From NCBI GenBank assembly GCA_905233465.1, contig CAJOEI010000016.1, positions 1 through 40,482 on the forward strand: a stretch of 40,482 nt of DNA, written 5' to 3'. Source of the stretch: an uncultured Bacteroidaceae bacterium. Its GTDB lineage: Bacteria; Bacteroidota; Bacteroidia; Bacteroidales; Bacteroidaceae. Every line of letters begins with the position of its first letter. The first letter of the stretch is position 1. This document shows positions 26,617 through 34,630 of the stretch, in pieces. Both the position numbers and the translations under genes were made by a program. The notes beneath the pieces were generated by a model. The model made no database searches. It was given only the letters and a program-made list of their open reading frames with translations, and had not been told where the DNA came from.

Positions 26617-27858
26617 TTGATAGACCTTGACACATATCATGAATTGGTGGAGACGCTGCTCCGCAACAAGACGCGCTCGTTGCTCACGGGCTTCGGCGTG
26701 TTTTGGGGTGTGTTCATGCTTGTGGGCCTTATGGGCGGCGGCAAAGGCATGAAGGAGTTGCTGAATAGCAACTTCGACGGCTTTGCCACCAATGCGGCCA
26801 TCATCTGGGCGCAACCCACTACAAAGCCTTTCCATGGTTTCCGCAAGGGGCGCAAGTGGGACATGACGCTGGCCGATGTTGAGCGTCTGCGTGCGCAGGT
26901 GCCTGAGCTGGATGTCGTCTCGCCGATGGTCAGCAACTGGGGCACTCGTGCCGTGGTGGGCAAGCGGTCGTTCACGGCCTCGGTCAGCGGTGTGCTGCCT
27001 GAGTATGCACGTGTTGATGCTCCCAAGATGCGCTATGGCCGCTACATTAATGCGATGGACATAGCCCAGCGTCGCAAGGTGTGTGTCATAGGCGAGAAGG
27101 TCTATCGCACGTTGTTCCCTGGCGGCGGCGACCCATGTGGAGAGGCAGTGCGTCTGGATTCTACATATTATAGTATAGTAGGCGTGGATTGCGGCAAGGG
27201 CAACATGAACTTCAATGGCTCGGCCGAGGAGACGGTCACGCTGCCGTTGACGCTGATGCAGCAGGCCTACAATATGGGCGATGTGGTGCATATGGTGGCT
27301 GTGACGGGGCGTCGTGGTGTGGCCATGAGCGACATCACTCCGCACATTCGCTCGGTCATTGCACGTGCTCACGATGTAGATGCAGAGGATGAGCAGTCGG
27401 TGATGGTGTTTAACACAGAAGTGCTTTTTGGCGTGCTCGACAGTCTCTACGACGGTGTTGATTTCCTCATTTGGCTTGTGGGCATCGGCACACTGCTGGC
27501 CGGTGCCATAGGTGTGTCCAATATAATGATGGTCACGGTTCGCGAGCGCACGTCAGAGATAGGCATTCGTCGTGCCATAGGTGCAACGCCGCGCATGATT
27601 CTCAGCCAGATAGTGGCGGAAAGCATTATGTTGACCTCTGTGGCGGGCATGGGCGGTATCTTGCTTGCTGTGGTGACGCTTCATGGTCTGGAACTGGCCA
27701 ACACCTCCGATGGCATCGTGTCGGCACATTTCCAGGTGACGTTCTGGCAAGCAGTGGGTGCTGTGGCTCTGCTTGTGGTCCTCGGTGTGGTCGCAGGCAT
27801 GGCACCAGCTCTGCGCGCCATGCGCATCAAACCCGTTGATGCCATGCGAGAGGAGTAG
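26617..27858 (+). CDS. ABC exporter FtsX/MacB-type permease 2
   Basis: A 413-residue paralogue of the previous gene with the same plan: an N-terminal helix (LLTGFGVFWGVFMLVGLMGGG, about 22-42), a periplasmic domain, and an FtsX domain with GAIGVSNIMMVTVRERTSEIGIRRAIGA (about 292-319) and the ending MRIKPVDAMREE. The start is probably TTG at 26617, because no ATG lies between the previous stop and the conserved N-terminus. It is in the same frame as permease 1, separated by its TAA and 30 bases. The two permeases are diverged, fitting a heterodimer. Confidence 0.9.
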   Translation: MIDLDTYHELVETLLRNKTRSLLTGFGVFWGVFMLVGLMGGGKGMKELLNSNFDGFATNAAIIWAQPTTKPFHGFRKGRKWDMTLADVERLRAQVPELDVVSPMVSNWGTRAVVGKRSFTASVSGVLPEYARVDAPKMRYGRYINAMDIAQRRKVCVIGEKVYRTLFPGGGDPCGEAVRLDSTYYSIVGVDCGKGNMNFNGSAEETVTLPLTLMQQAYNMGDVVHMVAVTGRRGVAMSDITPHIRSVIARAHDVDAEDEQSVMVFNTEVLFGVLDSLYDGVDFLIWLVGIGTLLAGAIGVSNIMMVTVRERTSEIGIRRAIGATPRMILSQIVAESIMLTSVAGMGGILLAVVTLHGLELANTSDGIVSAHFQVTFWQAVGAVALLVVLGVVAGMAPALRAMRIKPVDAMREE

Positions 27859-27861
27859 GAG

Positions 27862-27876
27862 TCGCACTTCGTGCGA
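27862..27876. repeat. Small hairpin inside the ABC operon
   Basis: TCGCAC (27862-27867), loop TTC, GTGCGA (27871-27876), one base after the permease 2 stop codon region. No T tract follows, so it could act as an mRNA processing or stability element more than a terminator. Confidence 0.6.
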
Positions 27877-27878
27877 AG

Positions 27879-27914
27879 TTTAAAGTTAAAGGTTTAAAGT
27901 TTTAAAGTATAAAG
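27879..27914. repeat. TTTAAAG short tandem repeats
   Basis: Five imperfect copies of TTTAAAG at 27879, 27885, 27893, 27901 and 27908 (the last is TATAAAG), 6-8 bp apart, between permease 2 and the adaptor gene and ending 9 bases before its ATG. They make the adaptor's upstream region very A/T-rich. Confidence 0.7.
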
Positions 27915-27923
27915 GTTATTATA

Positions 27924-29063
27924 ATGAAGAAGGCATTACAATTGTTTGCGGCGTTGCTTGTGGCCGCCATATTCATTGGGACGTTTGCGTTCCTGTATAT
28001 CAACTCGCGTCCCAAGCCCAAGCGCTATGAGACTCTGGAGCCTAAGCGTCAGGATCTTGTTCGCACAACAGTGGTCACGGGCAAGATTGAACCTCGCGAC
28101 GAAGTGGCCGTGAAGCCGCAGATCAGCGGCATCATCACAGAGCTGCTGAAGGAAGCTGGTCAACGTGTTGAGGCTGGAGAGGTGATAGCCAAACTGAAGG
28201 TCATCCCCGACATGCAACAGCTGAGTTCGGCTGAGTCGCGTGTGCGTCTGGCCACCATCAACCACAACCAGACACGCACCGACCACGAGCGCCAGAAGAC
28301 GCTCTTTGACAAGGGCCTTATCTCAGCCAACGAATATGAGAAGACACGCCAGGCCTTCGATCAGGCACGCGAGGAGCTTGCGGCAGCACAGGACAATCTG
28401 GCTGTGGTGCGCGACGGAGCCTCTCGCAGCAATGCCTCAGCATCCAACACCCTCGTGCGCTCAACCATCAGCGGCATCATCCTTGACATACCTGTTAAGG
28501 TTGGTAACTCCGTGATACAGAGCAACACATTCAACGATGGTACGACTATAGCCACTGTTGCCGACATGAACAACCTCATCTTCCGCGGCAATATCGATGA
28601 GACTGAGGTGGGCCGTCTGCAGGCTGGCATGAACATGGAGATAACTATTGGCGCTATGCATAACGTGCGCTTCGATGCCGCACTGGAGTATATCAGCCCC
28701 AAGGCTACGGAGCAGGGCGGTGCAAACCAGTTTGAGATAAAGGCAGCTGTGCAGATTCCTGCTGACGGCAATTCTTCGTCCTCCGGCACCCCTGCGGCCT
28801 CGTCACTCATTCGAAGCGGCTACAGCGCCACGGCCAAGATAGTGCTTGAGGAGGCCCGCAATGTGCTTACCATCCCCGAGGCTGCCATCTCGTTCAGTGG
28901 CGACTCGACCTTTGTCTATGTAGTTCGTGGCGACGACCACGCTCAGGATTACGAGCGGCGTGATGTGGTGACTGGCCTGAGCGACGGCATCAACATTGAG
29001 GTGCGGTCTGGCCTTGAAGCTGACGAACGTGTGCGCGGCAACGAGATTGTGGACAAGAAGTAG
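27924..29063 (+). CDS. Periplasmic adaptor (HlyD/MacA family)
   Basis: A 379-residue membrane fusion protein that links the ABC permease to an outer-membrane channel. It has an N-terminal membrane helix (about 6-24), a lipoyl-like half (KIEPRDEVAVKPQISGIITELLKEAGQRVEAGEVIAKL, about 52-90), an alpha-helical hairpin with Gln/Arg/Ala-rich heptads (about 95-165), the second lipoyl half, and a C-terminal beta-barrel and membrane-proximal domain ending in GLEADERVRGNEIV. A Ser/Gly-rich insertion (about 275-290) is specific to this protein. It is the last gene of the operon. Its stop codon lies 5 bp from the convergent DUF486 gene. Confidence 0.92.
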   Translation: MKKALQLFAALLVAAIFIGTFAFLYINSRPKPKRYETLEPKRQDLVRTTVVTGKIEPRDEVAVKPQISGIITELLKEAGQRVEAGEVIAKLKVIPDMQQLSSAESRVRLATINHNQTRTDHERQKTLFDKGLISANEYEKTRQAFDQAREELAAAQDNLAVVRDGASRSNASASNTLVRSTISGIILDIPVKVGNSVIQSNTFNDGTTIATVADMNNLIFRGNIDETEVGRLQAGMNMEITIGAMHNVRFDAALEYISPKATEQGGANQFEIKAAVQIPADGNSSSSGTPAASSLIRSGYSATAKIVLEEARNVLTIPEAAISFSGDSTFVYVVRGDDHAQDYERRDVVTGLSDGINIEVRSGLEADERVRGNEIVDKK

Positions 29064-29068
29064 TGCCC

Positions 29069-29434
29069 CTATTTGAATACAAAATACACAGCAGCCACGA
29101 GGCATGCTGCTGCTGCCAGATGGTTCCAGTGCAGGCTCTGACCTTGGAACAGTAGTCCGGCAACGATGGCAAACACCACCAGCGACACCACTTCCTGTAT
29201 GACCTTCAGCTGCACAAGGGTGAAGGGGCCGCCATTGCCCACAAAGCCGATGCGGTTGGCTGGCACTTGGCAGCAGTACTCAAAGAATGCGATACCCCAA
29301 GAGAAGGCGATCACGCCTATCAGTGGCCACGAAGAGCTGTACCCTGAAGACTGAAGACGCAGGTGACCGTACCAAGCCAGCGTCATGAAGATGTTGCTGG
29401 TGATGAGAAGAAAGATAGTCTGAAAAGATGCCAT
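29069..29434 (-). CDS. DUF486 (DMT-type) small membrane protein
   Basis: A 121-residue inner-membrane protein of four predicted helices, with FLLITSNIFMTLAWYGHL at the start, the conserved WPLIGVIAFSWGIAFFEYCCQVPANRIG in the middle and QLKVIQEVVSLVVFAIVA. This matches DUF486/COG3169, distantly related to small drug/metabolite transporters. The transported compound is unknown. ATG 29434 was chosen because it starts the conserved domain; the frame is open further upstream without similarity. A TACCTTTG promoter lies 76 bases upstream. Confidence 0.88.
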   Translation of the reverse strand: MASFQTIFLLITSNIFMTLAWYGHLRLQSSGYSSSWPLIGVIAFSWGIAFFEYCCQVPANRIGFVGNGGPFTLVQLKVIQEVVSLVVFAIVAGLLFQGQSLHWNHLAAAACLVAAVYFVFK

Positions 29435-29510
29435 GTATTGGTTTTGAGTTGAGGGTTGAACGATGAATGTTATGGAGCTTAAAATTGAAGACTTCCAGTC
29501 TTTTGGGCTG

Positions 29511-29518
29511 CAAAGGTA
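29511..29518 (-). promoter_or_regulatory. -7 element for the DUF486 gene
   Basis: TACCTTTG on minus, with TTG triplets 13-18 bases further upstream as possible -33 elements. Confidence 0.5.
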
Positions 29519-29620
29519 GGCAAAAAGGTGCAACAAAGGACACTGTGACATGACTTTTTTCAGAAAAACTTGCATCGTCGTTTAATCCATTAGCTCAGAT
29601 GCGTGTCAAAGAAAAGTATT

Positions 29621-30169
29621 ATGACTGAGTGGAACGAACAGGAAATAGTTGAGCAACTGCGTGACGAGCGCAGCCGATCGGCAGCATTCACTCTGCTGGT
29701 GGAGCACTACAAGGAACAGCTCTACTGGCAGATACGCCGCATGGTGCTTGTCCACGACGATGCCGACGACATCCTCCAGAACACGTTCATCAAGGCATGG
29801 ACGGGCATTGACGGCTATCGTGGCGAGGCCCGTTTGTCGACATGGCTCTTCCGCATCGCCTCCAATGAGACGTTGAATTTCCTGTCACGCCGTCGCCAGA
29901 TGCTGAGCCTCGACGAGGAAGGTGTGAGCAGTGTGGCGGCGACGTTGCAGGGCGACCCATACTTCGACGGCGACGAGACTGCATTGCAGCTGCAGCAGGC
30001 GATAGCCAGCCTGCCCGACAAGCAGCGGCAGGTGTTCAATCTCAAGTATTTCGATGAGATGCGCTATGAGGATATGAGCAGCATGCTCGGCACCAGTGTG
30101 GGAGCACTCAAGGCCAGTTACCATCACGCAGTGAAGAAGATTTCCAACTTTTTTGCTAATCACGATTAA
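29621..30169 (+). CDS. ECF-type RNA polymerase sigma factor
   Basis: A 182-residue sigma-70 family factor with only regions 2 and 4. Region 2 holds DADDILQNTFIKAWTGIDGYRGEARLSTWLFRIASNETLNFLSRRR (about 45-90). Region 4 holds SLPDKQRQVFNLKYFDEMRYEDMSSMLGTSVGALKASYHHAVKKI (about 129-173), a helix-turn-helix for -35 recognition. ATG 29621 is preferred; a GTG 18 bases upstream is an alternative. It is followed 54 bases later by a small membrane protein that likely acts as its anti-sigma factor, then by a periplasmic protein, a common arrangement for envelope-stress control in Bacteroidales. Confidence 0.93.
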   Translation: MTEWNEQEIVEQLRDERSRSAAFTLLVEHYKEQLYWQIRRMVLVHDDADDILQNTFIKAWTGIDGYRGEARLSTWLFRIASNETLNFLSRRRQMLSLDEEGVSSVAATLQGDPYFDGDETALQLQQAIASLPDKQRQVFNLKYFDEMRYEDMSSMLGTSVGALKASYHHAVKKISNFFANHD

Positions 30170-30223
30170 ACCTTGTCCCGATGTGGACGTCCAACATACA
30201 GAAACCCAAACAATCACCATACG

Positions 30224-30604
30224 ATGGAAGCAGAAGATATCATACGCCAGTACACTACCACACGCAATCCGTTTCGCGTGCCTGATGGTTACTTTGACGA
30301 CTTCACGCAGCGGCTGATGCAGCGCCTACCTCAGGAGGCAGCATCACAGACCACGACACCGCGTCGTGCACGTATCGTCAGCTTGTCGCCAGCGCGTCGG
30401 CTGATGCGCTATGCTGCCGCGGTGATGGTGGCTGCGGCCTGCTTGGGCAGCGGGCTGTATCTCTACAACCGCAGTGCCAGCGGCACCGACGACATCCTCA
30501 CAGCATCCGACTATCTGGCCAACGATGACAACCTCGACGACATGCTGGACTACGAGATGCTATCCAACAACCAGATAGCTTACTATCTCACAGAAGCATA
30601 TTGA
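30224..30604 (+). CDS. Small single-pass membrane protein, probable anti-sigma factor
   Basis: A 126-residue protein with a cytoplasmic N-terminal half (NPFRVPDGYFDDFTQRLMQRLP, about 14-35), one transmembrane helix (about 60-82, YAAAVMVAAACLGSGLYLY), and an acidic periplasmic tail (DDILTASDYLANDDNLDDMLDYEMLSNN). It has no recognised zinc anti-sigma motif. Position directly after an ECF sigma factor and the topology support an anti-sigma role; this is inference. The F-x-V-P-x-G-Y-F-D-D-F motif is found in Bacteroidales proteins at the same location. Confidence 0.75.
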   Translation: MEAEDIIRQYTTTRNPFRVPDGYFDDFTQRLMQRLPQEAASQTTTPRRARIVSLSPARRLMRYAAAVMVAAACLGSGLYLYNRSASGTDDILTASDYLANDDNLDDMLDYEMLSNNQIAYYLTEAY

Positions 30605-30632
30605 CAACACAAACACAAACATCATACACACC

Positions 30633-31196
30633 ATGAAACCTATGAAACAGATTATTGTAACACTGATGATGGTGCTCCTGCCTGCGATGGCAATGGCACA
30701 GCCTCAAGGCCAAGGCAAGGATGCTCCTCGTTTTGACCCGCAGAAGTTCCAGCAGATGGTGGAGCAGACGCTGACCAAGGCTGGAGGCTTGACCGCTGAT
30801 GAGGCCAAGGCATTCTTCCCGCTATACAACAAGATGCGTGAGGAGCAGCGCGCGAAGGGCAAGCAGATACACGAGCTTAAGCAGAGTGCACCTGCTGACA
30901 CCAAAGCCTATTCCTCCACAATCATGCGAATCAAGAAGCTACAGGTGGAGACGGCTGAGCTGGAACATGACTACTACAAGCGATTCCAGCGCGTGGTGCC
31001 GCCCGAGAAACTCTTTAAGATGATGCAGGCCGAAGACGACTTCCACCGTCGTATGGTTCAGGGTCGCGGCAACAAGCGCGGCAAGAGCCGCTCTGATGTT
31101 CCTCAGGCTGGCAAGCAAGGTGGTGAGGGCCATATACAACAGCAATCGCCCCACCATGTCTGGCAGGGCGAGCATCGCGGCAGCGGCAAGCGATGA
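30633..31196 (+). CDS. Periplasmic Spy/CpxP-like helical protein
   Basis: A 187-residue exported protein. The signal peptide ends AMAMAQ (about 24). The mature part is helical and charged, with GLTADEAKAFFPLYNKMREEQR (about 52-73) and LEHDYYKRFQRVVPPEKLFKMMQAEDDFHRRM, resembling the LTxxQ-type Spy/CpxP periplasmic chaperone or metal-sensor family. The last 45 residues are low-complexity Gly/Gln/His/Arg. As third gene of the sigma operon it may feed back on the anti-sigma factor or protect envelope proteins; this is inference. Confidence 0.75.
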   Translation: MKPMKQIIVTLMMVLLPAMAMAQPQGQGKDAPRFDPQKFQQMVEQTLTKAGGLTADEAKAFFPLYNKMREEQRAKGKQIHELKQSAPADTKAYSSTIMRIKKLQVETAELEHDYYKRFQRVVPPEKLFKMMQAEDDFHRRMVQGRGNKRGKSRSDVPQAGKQGGEGHIQQQSPHHVWQGEHRGSGKR

Positions 31197-31225
31197 ATGT
31201 CGTAGCGCTGCTATGGGTCTGTCTG

Positions 31226-31663
31226 TTAGTCTTTCAGAAGCTGAGCTAAGAAGTCGTTGAGCTCCTTGTCGAGCCCCTTGAGCAACTCAGTGTCAATCAT
31301 CACAGTATCCTCGTCAACCAGATACAGGTCGGCGAGGGTTTCTTTTTCTTCGTCGATGAGCACAAAGGAGAATGGGTGCAGAATGCTCATCTTATCCAAC
31401 TCAGGGCGCATGTGTGCCAAGCACTGCTTGAGAACCACTGTTGCTGCCTCATAGAGATTCTCTTCTGTGGGCACCAGCCACTGGTCGACCACGATGCGGG
31501 TGAGCTCCTCCATATCATCGTTGAAAGCCAGCAACTCGCCGCTCTCAGGCTTCACCTGAAGCATGATGTCAGTCATCACGGGTTCGGCGTCAGTCGGGAA
31601 CTTGTCCACCACCTTGCGTATGGCGCGTTCAATCTGTGACTTGGTTTGTTGTGTAGCCTTCAT
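31226..31663 (-). CDS. Conserved hypothetical protein
   Basis: A 145-residue acidic cytosolic protein with no signal peptide or membrane helix. It is mostly helical at the N-terminus (SQIERAIRKVVDKFPTDAEPVMTDI) with a central strand region (LQVKPESGELLAFNDDMEELT) and a C-terminal DLYLVDEDTVMIDTELLKGLDKELNDFLAQLL. I do not recognise a named family; proteins like this occur in Bacteroidales genomes. Convergent with the Spy-like gene (29-bp gap). Its upstream region holds the terminator of the small secreted gene. Confidence 0.65.
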   Translation of the reverse strand: MKATQQTKSQIERAIRKVVDKFPTDAEPVMTDIMLQVKPESGELLAFNDDMEELTRIVVDQWLVPTEENLYEAATVVLKQCLAHMRPELDKMSILHPFSFVLIDEEKETLADLYLVDEDTVMIDTELLKGLDKELNDFLAQLLKD

Positions 31664-31688
31664 AGTGTCTTGTGTGTTAGTTGAGAAA

Positions 31689-31713
31689 AAGGGCCGGAAT
31701 CCCTCCGACCCTT
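31689..31713 (-). terminator. Hairpin terminator after the small secreted gene
   Basis: On minus: AAGGGTCGGA, loop GGGAT, TCCGGCCCTT, then TTTCTC. One 2-bp mismatch in the stem. Lies 36 bases after the stop of the gene at 31749-32054. Confidence 0.75.
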
Positions 31714-31748
31714 AATCCACTTAAAGCAAAATATGAAATAAAAAGGAA

Positions 31749-32054
31749 TCAGCGGATGGAGACCTTGCGCACCACCTTGCCCACCTTGAGGATGTAGCAT
31801 CCCTTGGGTAGGTTGAGGCTAAAGGTCTTGTCGTCGGTGTCGATGCGTAGGGAGGCAACGCAAACACCTGCCACATCATACACCTCAAGGGTCTGGCCCG
31901 TGGCGTGTGTCACATGCACACGAGCGCCGTTCACGGCTATCGTGATCTCGCGCAGTTCGTCCTCGGGCGTGTCTGTCACGGCGAATGTCGCTGCCAGTAG
32001 TGGAGCGGCTGTCAGCGTGGCTGCCAAGGCGAGTGTGAGGATGTTCTTCTTCAT
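31749..32054 (-). CDS. Small secreted protein that is essentially a sorting-type domain
   Basis: A 101-residue protein. ATG 32054 starts a signal peptide (MKKNILTLALAATLTAAPLLA). Only about 75 mature residues follow: ITIAVNGARVHVTHATGQTLEVYDVAGVCVASLRI, then LNLPKGCYILKVGKVVRKVSIR. This is the pattern of the C-terminal sorting domain of large type IX-like cargo proteins (compare the left-edge gene) but with no cargo domain in front. Two cysteines are present. It has its own promoter (TACTTTTG with a -33 TTG) and terminator, so it looks like a real gene and not a fragment. Its function is unknown. Confidence 0.75.
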   Translation of the reverse strand: MKKNILTLALAATLTAAPLLAATFAVTDTPEDELREITIAVNGARVHVTHATGQTLEVYDVAGVCVASLRIDTDDKTFSLNLPKGCYILKVGKVVRKVSIR

Positions 32055-32075
32055 GTGATGTGTGATATGTGTCGG

Positions 32076-32106
32076 CAAAAGTATGTCTTTTTCGTCTTAC
32101 GTCCAA
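32076..32106 (-). promoter_or_regulatory. Promoter of the small secreted gene
   Basis: On minus, a -33 TTG (32106-32104) and 20 bases later TACTTTTG (32083-32076), 21 bases before the ATG. One of the few sites here with both halves. Confidence 0.6.
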
Positions 32107-32157
32107 ATTTTTTTGCAGAAAACACGCAATAAAGGCTGTTTTTTTTCGTTTCGAACC

Positions 32158-33078
32158 TCAACGTACCGCTACGCACATGCGTTCTGAAGCCAAAATAGTG
32201 TTTGGAAAGATGCTTTGTGCCTCGTGCAGCAGTTGGCTCTCGTCGTCATACCGTGCTGAGAAGTGTCCGAGCATCAGTTGGCCGGCCTCAGCACGTTGTG
32301 CTACGAGTGCCGCTTGGCTCGCGGTGGAATGTGCGTAATTCTTGGCCATAGCGCACTCGGCATCGGCGTATGTGGCTTCGTGATAGAGCAGGTTTACGCC
32401 GCGTATCATCTCTGGCAGTGCGTCGGTGGGCATCGTGTCGGTGCAGTAGGCATACGAGCGTACGGGGTCGGCGGGTGTTGTCAGCCGCGAGCAGGGTACG
32501 GTCTGTCCGTCGGGCGTCTGCCAGTCCTGTCCTGCCTTGATACCGTTGATGGCCCATGTGGGGATGCCGTAGAAGTCAATCATCTCGCGGCGTATGTGGG
32601 GCAGGCCCTGTTTCTCCTTCAGCAGATATCCGCAGCAGGGTACGCGATGCTGCAGAGGCAGCGACCACACCTCTATCGAGCGGTCGTCGTAAATAAGCGC
32701 ATGGCGCATGGTGTCCACTGCATGAAACTCCACGTCATAGTCCATCCCAACGCAGAAGTTGGCCAGCACACACTGCACAAAAGGTCGCAGCGACGATGGC
32801 GCATAGATGTGCAGCGGCGCTGTGCGGCCCATGAGTGCCATTGACGATATCAGGCCAGGCAGCCCGAATACGTGGTCGCCATGGGCGTGGGTGATGAAGA
32901 CGTGGCCCAGCCTGCTCCATCCCAGCCCGGTGTGGCGCCATGACAGCTGTGCACCCTCGCCGCAGTCGAGCATAAAGAGCTTGTCGCGCACGTTGACAAC
33001 CTGACACGAGGGCAGGTGCTTGTGTGTGGGTAGGGCAGAGCCGCAACCCAGGATATGGACGTCAAATTTCTGTGCCAT
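32158..33078 (-). CDS. rnz: Ribonuclease Z
   Basis: A 306-residue metallo-beta-lactamase-fold endonuclease that cuts the 3' trailer from tRNA precursors. Features: N-terminal [24 protein letters not shown], metal motif [13 protein letters not shown] (about 61-73), the exosite-like FHAVDTMRH region, NLLYHEATY with a metal His, and [10 protein letters not shown] near the C-terminus. The length matches bacterial RNase Z. ATG 33078 starts the conserved domain and overlaps the end of queC by 17 bp, so both are translated from one mRNA. Grouping with queC puts tRNA maturation and modification together. Confidence 0.95.
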   Translation of the reverse strand: MAQKFDVHILGCGSALPTHKHLPSCQVVNVRDKLFMLDCGEGAQLSWRHTGLGWSRLGHVFITHAHGDHVFGLPGLISSMALMGRTAPLHIYAPSSLRPFVQCVLANFCVGMDYDVEFHAVDTMRHALIYDDRSIEVWSLPLQHRVPCCGYLLKEKQGLPHIRREMIDFYGIPTWAINGIKAGQDWQTPDGQTVPCSRLTTPADPVRSYAYCTDTMPTDALPEMIRGVNLLYHEATYADAECAMAKNYAHSTASQAALVAQRAEAGQLMLGHFSARYDDESQLLHEAQSIFPNTILASERMCVAVR

Positions 33079-33739
33079 GAGTGTGTGACAGATATTCTTC
33101 CAGCCCCGCGCGGCGCAGCTTGCATGCAGGACACTGGCCGCAGCCGTCGCCAACGATGCCGTTGTAGCAGGTCAGAGTGCGTGTGCGCACCATGTCAAGC
33201 ACGCCCATCTCGTCGGCCATTGCCCATGTCTGAGCCTTGTCGAGCCACATCAGTGGTGTGTGTAGCACAAACTGCTCGTCCATGCCCAAGTTGAGGCTGA
33301 CGTTGAGCGACTTGATGAATGCGTCGCGGCAGTCGGGATAGCCGCTGTAGTCGGTCTGCGATACTCCCGTGACGAGGTGGTTGATGCCGTGCTCGCGTGC
33401 AAACACGGCCGCTATGCTCAGGAAGAACAGGTTGCGTCCAGGCACGAAGGTGTTTGGCGGGCCGTCGGCAGGCTTCTGCTGGTCCATCACTATGCTGCTA
33501 TCGGTGAGCGAGTTGCGACTCAGCAGGCTGATAAATGAAGCGTCCATGTGATGCCATTCCACGTCAGCGTCGTGCGCTATGGCGCGTGCCACGTCCACTT
33601 CCTGTATGTGTTTCTGTCCGTAAGAGAACGTGAGTGCCTCCACCTTCAGGAAGTGGCGCTTGGCCCAGAAGAGGCACGTTGTTGAATCTTGTCCGCCGCT
33701 GAAGACCACGAGGGCGGTGCTCTTGTTCATAGGATTCAT
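33062..33739 (-). CDS. queC: 7-cyano-7-deazaguanine (preQ0) synthase
   Basis: A 225-residue enzyme that turns 7-carboxy-7-deazaguanine into preQ0 using ATP and ammonia, on the queuosine pathway. N-terminal PP-loop [18 protein letters not shown] (ATP pyrophosphatase), central [33 protein letters not shown], and a C-terminal zinc site built from [16 protein letters not shown]. The start is ATG 33739 or 33730; both are near the PP-loop. It lies 40 bp downstream of the transporter gene and under the same preQ1 riboswitch. The other pathway genes (queD, queE, folE) are not in the window. Confidence 0.95.
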   Translation of the reverse strand: MNPMNKSTALVVFSGGQDSTTCLFWAKRHFLKVEALTFSYGQKHIQEVDVARAIAHDADVEWHHMDASFISLLSRNSLTDSSIVMDQQKPADGPPNTFVPGRNLFFLSIAAVFAREHGINHLVTGVSQTDYSGYPDCRDAFIKSLNVSLNLGMDEQFVLHTPLMWLDKAQTWAMADEMGVLDMVRTRTLTCYNGIVGDGCGQCPACKLRRAGLEEYLSHTHGTEI

Positions 33740-33779
33740 ATAAGTAAAAATGTAGAATACAGTGTGTTGTGGAACATTG

Positions 33780-34433
33780 TCAGATGTCATAGACATCCAT
33801 GTCCTCATTGCGCTTGAGCCAAGCCACGGCGCGTATGGTCACAGGTAGGACGATGATTTCATACAATGTCTTGACACACACCTGACTGGCCATCATCGGC
33901 AGCAGAGCATCGTTGGGCACAATGCCGCCCAGTGCCACGGGGAAGAAGATGAGCGAATCGGCCACCTCGCCCACCACGGTGCTGGCTATGGCTCGCAGCG
34001 AGAAGCGGCGTCCCTTGTCGTGAACCTTCATGCGGCTCATGACGTATGCATTGAGCAGCGAACCCACCACGAAGGCTGCAAACGAAGCCAAGGCCACACG
34101 TGGTGCGAGGCCGAAAATGGCATGGAAGCCAGCCTCATTGGTCCAATATGGTGCTCCGGGGATGAGGTCGGCCAGCCATGCCAGCAACACGAAAGCGAAG
34201 TTCATGAAGAAGCCCGTCCATATTATGAACTTGGCTCGACGGAAACCCCACACTTCGGTGATGCAGTCGTTGACGATGTAAGAGATTGGGAATACCAGCA
34301 CGCCGGCGGTGAGGTTCACCATGCCGTACTGCAGCTGTTTTGTGGCCAGCAGATTGGCCAGAATCAGGCATACACAGAACGTGATGCCAAGGAGCATGAA
34401 GGTCATGCTCACGGGTGAGTCATTTGTTTTCAT
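33780..34433 (-). CDS. Queuosine precursor transporter (YhhQ/VUT family)
   Basis: A 217-residue inner-membrane protein with about six helices, COG1738 (YhhQ), which imports preQ0 or preQ1. Family motifs are [12 protein letters not shown] (about 24-35), [21 protein letters not shown] (about 48-68) and [19 protein letters not shown] (about 144-162). ATG 34433 was chosen because it directly follows the riboswitch and begins the conserved part; upstream codons in frame are the leader. Position before queC and the riboswitch support the transport assignment. The ligand (preQ0 or preQ1) cannot be told from sequence. Confidence 0.92.
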   Translation of the reverse strand: MKTNDSPVSMTFMLLGITFCVCLILANLLATKQLQYGMVNLTAGVLVFPISYIVNDCITEVWGFRRAKFIIWTGFFMNFAFVLLAWLADLIPGAPYWTNEAGFHAIFGLAPRVALASFAAFVVGSLLNAYVMSRMKVHDKGRRFSLRAIASTVVGEVADSLIFFPVALGGIVPNDALLPMMASQVCVKTLYEIIVLPVTIRAVAWLKRNEDMDVYDI

Positions 34434-34438
34434 TGGGT

Positions 34439-34473
34439 CTTGTTTTGTTAAAGGGGGTTGTGCAAGTACCCCT
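34439..34473 (-). promoter_or_regulatory. preQ1-I riboswitch
   Basis: Reading minus: P1 5' arm AGGGG (34473-34469), loop UACUUGCACAAC (34468-34457), P1 3' arm CCCCU (34456-34452), A-rich tail UUAACAAAA (34451-34443) and CAAG (34442-34439). CUUG in the loop (34466-34463) pairs with the CAAG tail, closing the H-type pseudoknot. The loop resembles that of the B. subtilis queC aptamer (UUCUAGCUACAC), and the tail UUAACAAAACAAG matches the Thermoanaerobacter aptamer as I recall it. It ends 5 bases before the transporter ATG, so ligand binding would block translation initiation. Confidence 0.85.
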
Positions 34474-34492
34474 GCGTGTCGAAACGAGGGCG

Positions 34493-34523
34493 CAAAGGTA
34501 CTGCTTTTAGGCTTATGTGGCAA
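34493..34523 (-). promoter_or_regulatory. Promoter of the queuosine operon
   Basis: On minus a -33 TTG (34523-34521), 20 bases, then TACCTTTG (34500-34493). The predicted start lies just before the riboswitch, leaving a leader of about 55 bases. Confidence 0.7.
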
Positions 34524-34565
34524 CGGAGAGTGATTTTTTTTTGAAAAATAATTGTGATAATTGTA

Positions 34566-34593
34566 TTGCATTCAGTGAAAATGACTATTTTTG
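34566..34593 (+). promoter_or_regulatory. Promoter of the sialic acid operon
   Basis: TTG (34566-34568), 17 bases, then TATTTTTG (34586-34593), matching TAnnTTTG. The leader to the nanA ATG is about 30 bases. No operator is obvious. Confidence 0.6.
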
Positions 34594-34630
34594 CGCCGAA
34601 AACTATCTGAAATAATAACCTATACTAACT

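Noticed and set aside
29603..29620. Upstream GTG start for the sigma factor
   Set aside because: The ATG at 29621 gives the usual length, and the six extra residues carry no conserved feature.
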